Of a stretch of 64,000 bases of DNA, positions 1-9,825 are shown piece after piece. Under the pieces are notes generated by a model. The model saw only the letters and a list, made by a program, of their open reading frames with translations. It did no database searches and was not told the DNA's origin. This DNA comes from Burkholderiales bacterium. GTDB lineage: Bacteria > Pseudomonadota > Gammaproteobacteria > Burkholderiales > WYBJ01. The stretch covers positions 1-64,000 of the forward strand of contig JADLAC010000079.1 in the NCBI GenBank assembly GCA_020848435.1, given 5' to 3'. Made by a program: the position numbers and the translations under genes. Positions within the stretch are counted from its first letter, which is position 1. Each line of letters begins with the position of its first letter.

Positions 1-142
<142 letters not shown>

Positions 143-274
143 GGTAACCCCTTGCATCATCGTAGATAAACGATATTCTTTATGTGCGCCGTCACACCCA
201 CATTGGCGCCGGATTCGCCTGGAATGACCGTCAGCAGAGGGCTTTTTCTCGGGGTGTGTGCACTCGCGCCGCCG

Positions 275-1246
275 CTAGTCGATCTTGATATTGGCATCCT
301 TGATCACCCTGGCCCACTTGGCGATCTCCGCGCGCAGCAGCTCCGAAAACTGCTTCGGGGTATTGCCGACGGGCTCGCCGCCCAGGGTAGTGATCCTGCT
401 TCGCGGCTCGGGAACCTGTAGCACGCCGACGACATCCGCGTGCAGCTTGTCGATGACTTCGGACGGTGTCCGAGCAGGCGTCAGGATGCCCCACCAGCTC
501 GATGCTTCGTACCCCTTGAGCGCCGCTGCCGACACCGTCGGCAAGTCGGGAAAGGCCTTGGAGGGCTCCAGGCTGGTGACCGCGAGGGCGCGCATCTTGC
601 CTGCCGCCACTTGCGGCGCGGCGGAGATGATGGTCGCGAACATCACTTGTACGTGGCCGCCGACCAGGTCGACTTCCGCCGGACCGGTACCCTTGTACGG
701 CACGTGAGTGATGTCCACCTTCGCCATCGTCTTGAACAACTCGCCGGCGAGCTGTTGCGGGCCGCCGGTGCCGCTCGAAGCATAAGCCAACTGGCCTTTC
801 CGCGCCCGCGCCAAGGCGATCAACTCGTGCGTCGTCTTGACTGGCAGCGACGGATGCACGACGAGCAGGAAAGGCGAAGTCGCGACTTGCGTGACCGCGG
901 CGAAATCCTTGACCGTATCGTAGGGAATCTTGGGATAGAGACTCGGATTGATGGTGTGGTTCGACGACGACATGATGATCGTGTAGCCGTCGGGCGCGGC
1001 CTTGGCGACGATTTCAGAGGCGATCATCATGCTGGCGCCCGGCCGGTTCTCGATCACGACGCTCTGGCCCCATTTCTCACTCAGATGCCGGCCGAGCAGG
1101 CGGGCCATGAAATCGGTTCCGCCTCCCGGCGGAAACGGCACCAGCATCCGCACCGGCTTGACGGGATAGCCTTGCGCTATCGCGCCGCTGCATGCGGCGA
1201 TGGCTACGATCGAAATCCAGCGCGCGAAATTCGTTGCGAAACGCAT
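275..1246 (-). CDS. Bug/TctC-family periplasmic substrate-binding receptor
   Basis: A 323-residue receptor of the Bug family, the extracytoplasmic component of tripartite tricarboxylate-type transporters that capture carboxylates or related small molecules in the periplasm. A Sec signal peptide ends near residue 24 (ACSGAIAQGYP). It is followed by the family N-terminus VKPVRMLVPFPPGGGTD, the conserved NRPGA segment and the APDGYT motif. The ATG at 1246 is preceded by a purine-rich AGAGGAAGAG site. It is divergent from the next receptor gene and sits between trpG and the accessory genes. The ligand cannot be told from the sequence. Confidence 0.9.
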   Translation of the reverse strand: MRFATNFARWISIVAIAACSGAIAQGYPVKPVRMLVPFPPGGGTDFMARLLGRHLSEKWGQSVVIENRPGASMMIASEIVAKAAPDGYTIIMSSSNHTINPSLYPKIPYDTVKDFAAVTQVATSPFLLVVHPSLPVKTTHELIALARARKGQLAYASSGTGGPQQLAGELFKTMAKVDITHVPYKGTGPAEVDLVGGHVQVMFATIISAAPQVAAGKMRALAVTSLEPSKAFPDLPTVSAAALKGYEASSWWGILTPARTPSEVIDKLHADVVGVLQVPEPRSRITTLGGEPVGNTPKQFSELLRAEIAKWARVIKDANIKID

Positions 1247-1663
1247 GCTCTTCCTCTGTGTGTGTGGGCGCGCACGCCGGCCGATCGGCCCATCGCGGCG
1301 CTGTGTGCGCAGCCCAGCGAGGACATCAGCGCCGGCAGCGCAATAGGGGATATATCAGTTTTGAACGCGCATCGTCCAGATGGACGGCGCTGGACGCCAG
1401 CGGCAGCGCGATCGAACCGCAGCTCGCAAGTAGCCTTCAGGAAGCCGCGCAGCTGCCCGGTCGGAGGCCTCGTTTCTTTCATATCGTCCCCCGGTGTTCG
1501 ACGATCGCCCCAAAGCGCAGCCCTCAGGCTCATACCTGATTGGAAATACGAGCCCCGCACGGGCTCGTACCACGTTGGAACAGACAGACGAAGTGTTCGC
1601 GGCCTGCCGCCGGCTCTGCTACTCTGCGGGAAGGAAATGATCGTTTCCGAGGAGACCGTTCCG
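1247..1663. other. Intergenic region between divergent Bug genes
   Basis: About 417 bases separating two divergently transcribed receptor genes, so it must hold both promoters. The only structure I can point to is a perfect 9-base inverted repeat at 1547-1569. No convincing small gene is visible; the long plus-strand reading frame crossing this region is a shadow of the upstream minus-strand receptor. Confidence 0.6.
1547..1569. repeat. Perfect inverted repeat (9-base arms, 5-base spacer)
   Basis: Arms TACGAGCCC and GGGCTCGTA around CGCAC. It lies about 95 bases before the plus-strand receptor start at 1664, inside a divergent promoter region. It could be an operator or an RNA hairpin; there is no T-run to make it a standard terminator. 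Confidence 0.5.
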
Positions 1664-2632
1664 ATGCAAGGCCCGCTCGCGTTGGCCATTCTTCAAGCTG
1701 TCGCGCTGGTGTCCATCGCCCAAGCCGCCCTGGCGCAGGAATACCCGAGCCGGCCGGTGCGCATGGTGGTACCGCTCGCCCCCGGCGGCGGCACCGACAT
1801 CGCGGCGCGCGTGACCGGACAGAAGCTTACGGAACGCTGGGGCCAGCAGATCATCGTCGACAATCGCCCCGGCGCGGGCGGCACCATCGGCGCCGAGATC
1901 GTGGCCCGCGCCGCGCCCGACGGCTACACGCTGCTCGTGTCGAGCCCGAGCGCCGTCGTAGTCAATCCGTGGCTGGTGAAGAAGCTGCCTTACGGCCCGG
2001 CGGATTTCGTCCCTGTCGTCATGCTCGCACCCACCTATTACGTCCTGATCGCGCACCCGTCGGTGCCGGCGAAGTCGGTGCGCGAGCTGATCGAAGTCGC
2101 ACGCAAACAATCAGGCAAGCTCGTTCTCGCCTCGGGTGGCCTCGGCGCGCCGTCCGATCTGATGGGCGAGATGTTCAAGAACCTGGCCAAGATCGACGCG
2201 GTGACGGTGCAATACAAGGGCGGCGGGCAAGCCATCGCGGACGTGCTCGGCGGACAGGCGAGCATGATGTTCGCTGACATGATCGCGGCGACGCCTTATA
2301 TCGGTCCCGGCCGCGTGAGACTGCTGGCCGTCGCAACCACCAAACGAATGCCTCAGTTCCCCGATGTGCCGACGCTGATCGAATCGGGCGTGGCTTACGA
2401 TGCCATAGGGTGGTCAGGAGCGTTCGCCCCCGCGCGCACGCCGGCCGCGGTGCTGACGCGGCTCAACGATGCGCTGCGAAGCATCCTGAAGCTTCCCGAC
2501 GTGCAAGCGAAGCTCGCGAGCGACGGCACGGCGTTCGGCCCCAATACGCCGGAATCGCTGCGAGCGTTCATCAAGAGCGAGCTCGCGAAGTACGAAAATG
2601 CGGTCCGGATCTCGGGGCGACGCTTGGATTGA
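1664..2632 (+). CDS. Bug/TctC-family periplasmic substrate-binding receptor
   Basis: A 322-residue receptor. I start it at the ATG at 1664 because GAGGAG lies 9 bases upstream and the product then begins with a clean signal peptide (MQGPLALAILQAVALV, cleavage near ALAQ-EYP). The reading frame is open far upstream, but that part is antisense to the neighbouring gene; an ATG at 1637 is also possible but its purine run is too close. Family marks: SRPVRMVVPLAPGGGTD, NRPGAGGTIGAE, APDGYT and QYKGGGQAIADVLGGQ. It converges with the amidase downstream. Confidence 0.9.
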   Translation: MQGPLALAILQAVALVSIAQAALAQEYPSRPVRMVVPLAPGGGTDIAARVTGQKLTERWGQQIIVDNRPGAGGTIGAEIVARAAPDGYTLLVSSPSAVVVNPWLVKKLPYGPADFVPVVMLAPTYYVLIAHPSVPAKSVRELIEVARKQSGKLVLASGGLGAPSDLMGEMFKNLAKIDAVTVQYKGGGQAIADVLGGQASMMFADMIAATPYIGPGRVRLLAVATTKRMPQFPDVPTLIESGVAYDAIGWSGAFAPARTPAAVLTRLNDALRSILKLPDVQAKLASDGTAFGPNTPESLRAFIKSELAKYENAVRISGRRLD

Positions 2633-2786
2633 GTGCTCGCGCTTCGGTGCGGGCCAGTATTCGGGCAGCGGCCCGCGCCATCGCGACGCGCGTTGGCTCA
2701 CGCCGGATCGCACGCGCTGCGCACTCTTGCGGGCACCGTGCGTCCGCCTCGGCAGCGTCGAAAAATCTCGACGCGCTTTCCCGGCA

Positions 2787-4442
2787 TCAGGCGCCGTGGT
2801 GCAAGCTCGCACCGGCGTCCGGAAACCGGAATACGTTGGCGGGCTCCACGCTCTTCTCCAGATTGCGCCGTACCCGATCGGCCATCGCGCGTGCATAGGG
2901 CGCCACTTCGCACAGCAACGCCATCTGCATATCATTCAAGCGCAGTGCGTGGCGGCGCGCCTGTTGCTCGACCAGCTCGCGCACGGACGGCTCGATCGCC
3001 ATGCCTGCGAGCGCCGGCGGTGGCGTTACGGCAGCGCGGGGCGTGCCCGGCCTCAAGGCGGGGCGCCGGCTCCGCCATTGCGTCGCCCGTTCGTAGGCGT
3101 GGGCGGCCCCGAGCACGGTCGCGTCGTCGAAGGGCCGCCCGGCGATCTGCATCGCAAGCGGCAAGCCGCCCGCGCTGTACCCGTTGCACAACACCACGGC
3201 CGGGCCCCCGGTGACATTGAAGACCGTGTGAATGTTGGGCCCGATCCAGGAGCGCAGAGACGAAATCCGATCGAAGCGCGGCGCCGGCGCGGAGCTGACG
3301 GTGACGAGCACGTCGAAGCGCTCGTACAACGGCGCCATCTCCGAGAGCATCCGCCGCCGCTCGCGCTGCGCCTGCACGTATTCCACCGCGCCGAAGAGAC
3401 AGCCCGCCAGCGTCCCGGACAGAAACGGCAGGCCGAAATCGCCGGCGCGTTCGATCAGCTCCTTCTGATGTATGGCGAAGAGCTCGGTCTCGGCAATCGT
3501 CATCTTCACGTCCGTGTAGTCCTGCAACGGGCGCATGCGCACGTCGTCGAGCTTCGCCCCGAGGTCACGCAGAACCTCGAGCGCGGTGTCCATCGCGCCC
3601 GCCACCTCGTCGCTGACCGTGAGGTCCTCCTCCCAGAAATGGCGTATGACGCCGGCGCGCAAGCCGTGCAAGTCGCGCTTGAGCGCCGCGCGATAGTCGG
3701 GAATGACGGCAGGAACGCTTGCACCGTCGCGCGCATCGTAGCCGGCGATTGCCTGCAGCATGAGCGCGCAGTCCTCGACCGTCCAGGCAAGCGGGCCGCA
3801 ATGATCGAACGTGAAAGAGTTCGGGATCACGCCATAGCGGCTCACCAATCCGTAGGTGGGTTTGAATCCGACCGTCCCACAGCACGCCGCCGGATTGCGC
3901 ACGGAGCCGCCGGTATCGGTCCCCATCGCGCCCGGCACGAAACCGGCCGCGACCGCCGCGCCCGCGCCGGTGCTCGAGCCGCCGGTGAAGTGCTCCGGAT
4001 TCCATGGATTGCGCGCGGGCGGCCATGGCGCATCGAACGCCGGACCGCCGTGAGCGAACTCGTTGGTCGCGAGCTTGCCGAGCAGCACGCCGCCGGCGGC
4101 CTCGAGCTTGGCGCTGACAGCCGAGTCTTCCGCCGGCACGTTATCGATGCCCACCTTCGAATGCCCCGAGGTGAGGATGCCGGCGGTCGCGTAGATATCC
4201 TTCAGCGCCAGCGGAATCCCGTGCAGGGGACCGCGATAGCGCCCCGCCGCGATATCGGCTTCGGCCGCTCGCGCCTGCGCAAGCGCGCGTTCGGCCGTAA
4301 GGGTGATGAAGGCGTTGATTTGCGCATCGAGCGCACCGACGCGCGCGAGCTTTGCCTCGGTGAGTGCGAGCGGCGAGAGCTCGCGGGCGGCGATGCGGCG
4401 CGCCGCCTCCGCGATGGTGATGAAATCGAGCGTTGCGTGCAT
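2787..4442 (-). CDS. Amidase (amidase signature family)
   Basis: A cytoplasmic hydrolase of the amidase signature family, which cleaves C-N bonds of amides using a Ser-cisSer-Lys triad. Counting from the ATG at 4442 (551 residues), Lys81 lies in PLALKD, the cis-Ser156 in TGGSSTG, and the nucleophile Ser180 in GTDTGGS; all are intact. The ATG at 4442 follows GGGAA at suitable spacing; an in-frame GTG at 4493 would add 17 residues. It resembles GatA, but no gatB/gatC is nearby, so it is more likely catabolic. It lies among Bug receptors, suggesting that an imported amide is hydrolysed. The substrate is unknown. Confidence 0.85.
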   Translation of the reverse strand: MHATLDFITIAEAARRIAARELSPLALTEAKLARVGALDAQINAFITLTAERALAQARAAEADIAAGRYRGPLHGIPLALKDIYATAGILTSGHSKVGIDNVPAEDSAVSAKLEAAGGVLLGKLATNEFAHGGPAFDAPWPPARNPWNPEHFTGGSSTGAGAAVAAGFVPGAMGTDTGGSVRNPAACCGTVGFKPTYGLVSRYGVIPNSFTFDHCGPLAWTVEDCALMLQAIAGYDARDGASVPAVIPDYRAALKRDLHGLRAGVIRHFWEEDLTVSDEVAGAMDTALEVLRDLGAKLDDVRMRPLQDYTDVKMTIAETELFAIHQKELIERAGDFGLPFLSGTLAGCLFGAVEYVQAQRERRRMLSEMAPLYERFDVLVTVSSAPAPRFDRISSLRSWIGPNIHTVFNVTGGPAVVLCNGYSAGGLPLAMQIAGRPFDDATVLGAAHAYERATQWRSRRPALRPGTPRAAVTPPPALAGMAIEPSVRELVEQQARRHALRLNDMQMALLCEVAPYARAMADRVRRNLEKSVEPANVFRFPDAGASLHHGA

Positions 4443-4536
4443 TTGCCGTTCCCAGGCTGATTGCGGTTGTATGCTCGCCGCTGTGACGGTCACGGGCGGC
4501 GGACCATCTTGTCGGCCCTACGTTCCATAAGGGGAA

Positions 4537-4894
4537 CTACCAGCTTGGGACGGTGAATGCAACGCCTAAGACTGCCGCCAACCTGTCGAGATTCTTGTCT
4601 GTTGTCCAAAGCAGCGTGTCCGGAGTGAGCAGAACAGAGGCGAGCAACGCCAGGTCTACGGCGCCGCAGCCTCAGTCATATACCTGCTCCTTCTCGATCA
4701 GGGCAGGTATCTCGTCGGTTGTGGCGACGACGGCTTGCTGCCGCAAGCCGTTTGCCAGCCTGCACCCGCACAAACACCTTCATCGCTTCACGAAATAGAT
4801 CGCCCTTGTCCATTCCCGGATCAGCGAGATCTAGTGCTCTCTGATAGAGTTCGTCATGAATGGATACCGTCGTTCTCATTCCAGCCCCGTTCAT
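4537..4894 (-). pseudogene. Decayed vapBC toxin-antitoxin remnant (VapB N-terminus joined to VapC C-terminus)
   Basis: The 5' part, from ATG 4894 (or 4879), reads MRTTVSIHDELYQRALDLAD and on to about residue 53, like VapB-family antitoxins, and then runs into an unrelated tail ending at 4676. In another minus frame the following DNA encodes the C-terminal part of a VapC PIN-domain toxin: TTDEIPALIEKEQVYD, a TGA, then GCGAVDLALLASVLLTP and WTTDKNLDRLAAVLGVAF, ending at 4537. The TGA replaces an expected Arg codon (one C-to-T change from CGA). The antitoxin C-terminus and the toxin N-terminus with its first catalytic Asp are gone, so a deletion fused the two genes. Presumed non-functional. Confidence 0.75.
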
Positions 4895-4989
4895 CGAATA
4901 TGATGCACGGTCGCATCAATGACGATGGCCTCATCCGCCCGGCCGCTGATCTGCAAAGCGGAATAACCCCACCAGGGAGCGCCAGGAAC

Positions 4990-5967
4990 GTGAAGCGATC
5001 GTTCAACGCGAGACGCATCGTCCTCCCCGTGCTCCTGGCACTCGGCGCGTCCGGCGCTTGCGGCCAGGGCTATCCGGATCGACCCATACGCATCATCGAC
5101 GGTTTCCCGCCCGGCGGCGCGGCGGACTACCTGGCTCGTGTGCTCGGCCCCAAGTTGACCGCGAGCCTGGGGCAACCGATCGTGGTGGAAAACCGTTCCG
5201 GCGCGGGCGGCACCATCGGCGCCGCTTCGGTCGCGAAATCGCCGCCCGACGGCTATACGCTGTTCATGGCGTCGCTGGTCGCCATGACGGCGAGCGAAAG
5301 CCTGTATTCGAAGCTTCCCTACGACGCCGTCAGGGATCTGGCCGCCGTCACGCGGGTTGCCTCGGGCATGGTGACCCTCGTCGTGCATCCGTCGCTCCCC
5401 GTGCGCTCGGTCAAGGAACTGGTCGCCCTCGCCAAGGCGCGACCGGGAGAGCTGAAATTCGCCTCCGGCGGCGTGGGGTCCGGCAATCACCTGGCCGGGG
5501 AGCTGTTCCGTCTGACGACTGGCATCGAGGTACAGCATATCGCCTACAAGGGCGGCCCGGCCGCAGCGACCGCGGTCGTCACCGGCGAATGCGAGCTTGC
5601 CTTCATGAGCACGGCCGCGGGGCTTGGTCAAATCAAGGCAGGCCGGGTGCGCGCCATCGCGGTTACAGGCGCAACCCGCGATCCGGCCCTGCCCCAAGTA
5701 CCGACCGTCAAGGAATCCGGCTATCCCGCCTACGAGGTGCCGTTGGATTTCGGCTTGTTCGCTCCGGCCGGTACGCCGCGCGAAGTCGTCGCGCGCCTGC
5801 ACGCTGAGGTCGGCAAGGCACTCGCTCTGGCCGACGTGCAAGAGCGCTTCGCCGTCCAAGGTTTCGTCGTCGCGCCGAGCAAACCGGAGGAGCTGGCCGC
5901 GATCGTGCGCGCCGATGTGACGCAGTGGGCGAGGGTCGTCAAAGCCGCAGGCATACGCGCCAACTGA
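4990..5967 (+). CDS. Bug/TctC-family periplasmic substrate-binding receptor
   Basis: A 325-residue receptor starting at GTG 4990, with GGGAG 10 bases upstream; the open frame before it has no signal peptide. The signal peptide runs to about residue 26 (LLALGASGACGQ-GYP). Its N-terminal Cys near the cleavage site makes a lipoprotein possible but not compelling. Family marks: DRPIRIIDGFPPGGAADYLA, NRSGAGGTIGAAS, PPDGYT and AYKGGPAAATAVVTGE. The usual VPFPPGG is altered to DGFPPGG. It is separated from the convergent dehydrogenase by about 40 bases. Confidence 0.9.
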   Translation: MKRSFNARRIVLPVLLALGASGACGQGYPDRPIRIIDGFPPGGAADYLARVLGPKLTASLGQPIVVENRSGAGGTIGAASVAKSPPDGYTLFMASLVAMTASESLYSKLPYDAVRDLAAVTRVASGMVTLVVHPSLPVRSVKELVALAKARPGELKFASGGVGSGNHLAGELFRLTTGIEVQHIAYKGGPAAATAVVTGECELAFMSTAAGLGQIKAGRVRAIAVTGATRDPALPQVPTVKESGYPAYEVPLDFGLFAPAGTPREVVARLHAEVGKALALADVQERFAVQGFVVAPSKPEELAAIVRADVTQWARVVKAAGIRAN

Positions 5968-6007
5968 ACCGCGGCGGCGGCTCGACGACCGTCCGAGCGT
6001 CGTTCGT

Positions 6008-6997
6008 CTAACGCTTGCGGCGCGCGAGCGCCTCGGGGTTGATCATGTGGATCGGCGCGCCCGCGACGTAGGCCTGGATCTGCTCGAAGATGTCATGGAA
6101 TTGAAGCTCGTATTCGTCGCGCGTCACGTAACCCAAGTGCGGCGTGCACACGACGTTGTCCATTCCGAGCAAGGGATGGTGCGGGTCGCGCACGGGCTCT
6201 TCCTCGTACACGTCGACGGCGGCCATGCCGGGGCGGCCCGCGCGCAGGGCACCGACCAAGGCGCCCGGCTCGATCAATCCGGCCCGACTGGTGTTGACGA
6301 TGAGCGCGCCCGGCTGCATGCGCGCGAGGTCCGCCGCCGTGACGATCCCTCGGGTCGCATCGACCAGGCGCATGTGCAGGGTGATCACGTCGCAGCGCTC
6401 GAAGAACGATTCCTTGCTCGCCGCGGCCTGCCAGCCGGCCTGGGCTGCACGCGCGCGCGACGCTTCTCGCGCCCAAACCAGCACGTTCATCCCGAAGGCA
6501 CGGGCGTACTCCGCCACCGCGCCGCCGATGCGCCCCCAGCCGTAGATGCCGATGGTCTTGCCGCGCACGCTTTCGCCGACGCCGCACTGCCAGCGACCCG
6601 CGCGTAACGAAGCCATCTGCCGGGGGATCTGGCGCATCGCCGCCAGGATCAATCCCCAGGTCAATTCCGCGGTTGCGTACGACGGTGTGCCGGCATGCAT
6701 GTTCGAGCACACCAGGACGCCGTGCTCGGTGCACGCGCCGACATCGATGTGCGGGTAGACACTGCGCTGGCTGATGAGCTGCAAGCGCGGCAGGCGCTCG
6801 ATGAGGGGCCGGCGAATCGGCGTTCTCTCGCGGATGAGGATCAGTATGTCGGCGTCCTTGAGCCGATCGGTCAATCCATCCAGATCATTGATGTGGTCGT
6901 TCCAGATGCGCACGTCATGGCCGGCCAGCATGCCGAAGACCTTCAGCGTGCGCACCGTATCGTGGTAGTCGTCGAGCAAGGTGATGTTCACGATCAT
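6008..6997 (-). CDS. D-2-hydroxyacid dehydrogenase (NAD-dependent)
   Basis: A cytoplasmic oxidoreductase of 329 residues that interconverts 2-keto and D-2-hydroxy acids. Counting from ATG 6997, the nucleotide-binding glycines are G153-x-G155-x-x-G158 (YGWGRIGG). The catalytic triad is complete: Arg238 (NTSRAGL), Glu267 (EEEP) and His287 (TPHLGY). The frame is open 43 codons further upstream, but that stretch has no family resemblance and would overlap the divergent receptor start. It is closest in look to phosphoglycerate dehydrogenase-like catabolic members; there is no ACT domain, so it is not a typical SerA. It probably acts on a product of whatever the neighbouring receptors import. Confidence 0.88.
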   Translation of the reverse strand: MIVNITLLDDYHDTVRTLKVFGMLAGHDVRIWNDHINDLDGLTDRLKDADILILIRERTPIRRPLIERLPRLQLISQRSVYPHIDVGACTEHGVLVCSNMHAGTPSYATAELTWGLILAAMRQIPRQMASLRAGRWQCGVGESVRGKTIGIYGWGRIGGAVAEYARAFGMNVLVWAREASRARAAQAGWQAAASKESFFERCDVITLHMRLVDATRGIVTAADLARMQPGALIVNTSRAGLIEPGALVGALRAGRPGMAAVDVYEEEPVRDPHHPLLGMDNVVCTPHLGYVTRDEYELQFHDIFEQIQAYVAGAPIHMINPEALARRKR

Positions 6998-7125
6998 TCT
7001 CCGAGCTGGCTTGCGCCGGTCGTGATCGCCCGGCGCATTGCGCCAACGGTCGAACGATTGCCGAAAAACGCGCCAACGCGTACATTGCGCGCGTGGTCGG
7101 CGGTCGATTCGACGAGGCGAGAGCA

Positions 7126-8121
7126 ATGCATCGAGTTCTGCGCTGTGCGCGGCAAGGCTGGCTGATCGCGGCGGCGGCGATTGCCGGCACGGCGTTCACG
7201 CTCGGCTCGACGAGTGCCTTCGCGCAAGCCTATCCGTACAAGCCCATTCGCTACATCGTCCCCTTTGCCGCCGGCGGGGCGACCGACATCATAACGCGCA
7301 TCCTCGCCCAGCCGCTGGCTGAAGCCCTGGGGCAGCAAGTGGTCGTGGACAATCGCCCCGGTGCCGGGGCGATCATCGGCACGAGCCTGCTCGCCAAGGC
7401 GCCCGCCGACGGCTATACGCTCATCATGTGCGAGATCGCGCACGGCGCCAACCCCGCCCTGCATGCGAAGCTGCCGTACGATACGCGCAGCGATTTCGCC
7501 TCGATCGCGTGGGTCGCGCTGATGCCCACGGTGCTGGTCGTACCGCCGGCGTTTCCGGCCAAGGGCGTACAGGATCTGATCGCGCTGGCACGCGCCAAGC
7601 CCGGCCAGCTCAACTATGCCTCGTCGGGCGTCGGCAGCGCGAACTTTCTTGCCGCGGAGCTGTTCAAGAGCGAGCTCGGCCTGGACATCGTCCACGTGCC
7701 CTTCCAGGGCGGCGGGCAAGCGGTGACCGCTATCTTGAGCGGCCAGGCGCAGCTCCTGTTCGTGACTTTGCCGCCTTCGCTGCCGCACGTGAAGTCGGGG
7801 CGCCTGCGCGTGCTGGCCGTGAGCAGCGGCAAGCGACTCGCTTCGCTCCCGGACATCGCGACGATCGCCGAGACCAGCGTGAAAGGCTTCGACGTCTCCT
7901 TGTGGATCGGTACGTTTGCGCCGGCGGGCACGCCGCAGCCGGTCATCCGCCGGCTCAATAGCGAGATCAACAAGGCCCTTTCGCTGCCGGCGACGAAAGA
8001 GCGTATCGAAGCCGTCGGCGGCGAGGTCGTGGGCGGAACACCCGAACAGCTCAGCGCGCTGGTGAACGCCGAAATCGAGCGCTGGCGAAAAACCATCAAA
8101 CCCGAGATGCGGGCGAAGTAG
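7126..8121 (+). CDS. Bug/TctC-family periplasmic substrate-binding receptor
   Basis: A 331-residue receptor. ATG 7126 follows a GAGGCGAGAG purine run and opens a good signal peptide ([20 protein letters not shown], cleavage after AFAQ-AYP). An in-frame upstream start at 7093 would spoil the signal. Family marks: [36 protein letters not shown] and [16 protein letters not shown]. It is divergent from the D-2-hydroxyacid dehydrogenase (128 bases between starts) and converges on trpE. Confidence 0.9.
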   Translation: MHRVLRCARQGWLIAAAAIAGTAFTLGSTSAFAQAYPYKPIRYIVPFAAGGATDIITRILAQPLAEALGQQVVVDNRPGAGAIIGTSLLAKAPADGYTLIMCEIAHGANPALHAKLPYDTRSDFASIAWVALMPTVLVVPPAFPAKGVQDLIALARAKPGQLNYASSGVGSANFLAAELFKSELGLDIVHVPFQGGGQAVTAILSGQAQLLFVTLPPSLPHVKSGRLRVLAVSSGKRLASLPDIATIAETSVKGFDVSLWIGTFAPAGTPQPVIRRLNSEINKALSLPATKERIEAVGGEVVGGTPEQLSALVNAEIERWRKTIKPEMRAK

Positions 8122-8221
8122 CGCCGCAGCTCGTGTGGCCCGCAGGGTGAGCGCTGTAGTCGAACACCGCCGCACGCTGCCGGCGGGTCGCGGCGCATCT
8201 GGCAGCCTCGCCCCTCAGAAA

Positions 8222-9697
8222 TCAGTCGAAGCGCGTATCCAGCCCCGTTTGCGCCATCTCGGCGGCGCGCAGCAGCGCGCGCGCCTTGTTCTGGGTCTCG
8301 ACCCATTCACTTTTCGGCACTGAATCTGCGACGATGCCGGCCCCCGCCTGCACCAGCAGCCGCGCGTCCTTGATGACGCCCGTGCGCAGCGCGATCGCCA
8401 CGTCCATATCGCCGGAGAAGCTCAAATAGCCCACGGCGCCCGCATAAATCCCGCGCTTGGTAGGCTCGAGCTCGTCGATGATCTCCATCGCACGCACCTT
8501 TGGGGCGCCGGTCACGGTGCCCGCCGGAAAGGCGGCCCGCAGCACGTCCATCGCCCCCAAGCCCGCACGCAACCGGCCTTCCACGTTCGATGCGATGTGC
8601 ATGACGTGCGAGTAGTACTCGATCTTCATGCTCTCGGTCACCTTGACCGATCCCACCTCGGCGATGCGCCCGACATCGTTGCGGCCGAGATCCATCAGCA
8701 TGACGTGCTCGGCGCGCTCCTTCGGATCAGCCAGGAGATCGGCGGCAAGGCGCGCATCTTCGTCGCCGGTCGCGCCCCGCGGACGGGTGCCGGCGATCGG
8801 CCGGACGGTGACGCTGTCGCCTTCGAGGCGCACGAGGATCTCGGGCGAGGCGCCCACCACGTGATAGCCGCCGAAGTCGAACAGGAACATGTACGGCGAA
8901 GGATTGAGCGCCCGTAGCGCGCGGTACAAGGCCAGAGGCGAGGCCGTGAACGGCTGCGTCATGCGCTGCGACAGCACCACCTGCATGATGTCGCCGTCCA
9001 CGATATAGCGCTTGGCGCGCTCGATGGCCGCGATGAAGCTCGCCTCGGAGAATTCCGACACCGCGCTCGCCGCCGCCGCGGGCGTCTCGGCGGGGATGTC
9101 GACCGGCTGCCGCAACCGTTGCACCAGGGAGGCGAGGCGCGCCTGGCCCGCGGCATATGCGTGCGGCTGGGCGGGATCGAGATAGACGATGAAATAGAGC
9201 TTGCCCTTGAGGTTGTCGACCACGGCGAGCTCGGTGGAGAGCAACAGCACGATGTCGGGCGTAGCGACCGGGTCGGGCTTGGCGCTGGCCGCCAGCTTGC
9301 GTTCGTAGTAGCGCACGCAGTCGTAACCGAAATAGCCGACCAGGCCGCCGCAGAAGCGCGGCAGCTTCTCGGGGACGAAAGGCTTGAAGCGGTTGCGATA
9401 AGCGGCGACGAATTCGAGCGGGTCTTCGAGCTCGCGCTGAGCGACGACTTCGCCCGCGCTCACCTCGGTGCACTGGCGGCCGCGCACTTCGATGCGATCG
9501 GCGCACGCCAGCCCGATGAACGAATAGCGGCCGAAGCGCTCGCCGCCCTGCACCGATTCGAGCAGATAGGTGTGGGGCGCGTTGGCCAGCTTGAGATAGA
9601 CGGAAAGCGGTGTGTCGAGATCGGCGAACGTCTCGACCACCAGCGGAATACGGTTGTAGCCCCGGGCGGCGAGCGCCCGGAATTCGGACTCGGTCAT
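8222..9697 (-). CDS. trpE: Anthranilate synthase component I
   Basis: Chorismate-utilising subunit that makes anthranilate from chorismate and ammonia. The 491-residue length fits. The N-terminal LLES at 45-48 followed by [12 protein letters not shown] is the element that binds tryptophan for feedback inhibition. The C-terminal chorismate-binding half shows [49 protein letters not shown] and LVQAGAGIV. Rpe and gph lie upstream on the same strand, the usual order, but trpG is displaced to the window edge. The 128-base leader holds no run of Trp codons, so I see no attenuator. Confidence 0.97.
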   Translation of the reverse strand: MTESEFRALAARGYNRIPLVVETFADLDTPLSVYLKLANAPHTYLLESVQGGERFGRYSFIGLACADRIEVRGRQCTEVSAGEVVAQRELEDPLEFVAAYRNRFKPFVPEKLPRFCGGLVGYFGYDCVRYYERKLAASAKPDPVATPDIVLLLSTELAVVDNLKGKLYFIVYLDPAQPHAYAAGQARLASLVQRLRQPVDIPAETPAAAASAVSEFSEASFIAAIERAKRYIVDGDIMQVVLSQRMTQPFTASPLALYRALRALNPSPYMFLFDFGGYHVVGASPEILVRLEGDSVTVRPIAGTRPRGATGDEDARLAADLLADPKERAEHVMLMDLGRNDVGRIAEVGSVKVTESMKIEYYSHVMHIASNVEGRLRAGLGAMDVLRAAFPAGTVTGAPKVRAMEIIDELEPTKRGIYAGAVGYLSFSGDMDVAIALRTGVIKDARLLVQAGAGIVADSVPKSEWVETQNKARALLRAAEMAQTGLDTRFD

Positions 9698-9825
9698 GTC
9701 AACCTCGGAGAATGCGTTCGGTGGAGTGCCTTGGCCCGAGGGCTAGGCACGCATGCGGAAAGCCGAGTGCGCACGGCGCCATCGCCATCGCATCGTCTTG
9801 CCTGCCGGCATCGCACTGTCGCAAG

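Noticed and set aside
440-1636. Long plus-strand open frame continuous with the receptor at 1664
   Set aside because: It is antisense to the minus-strand receptor at 275-1246, has Arg/His-rich random composition, and the real gene has its own ribosome site and signal peptide at 1664.
9698-9825. Possible tryptophan attenuator before trpE
   Set aside because: The only short leader frame contains no Trp codons and no competing hairpins or T-run were seen.
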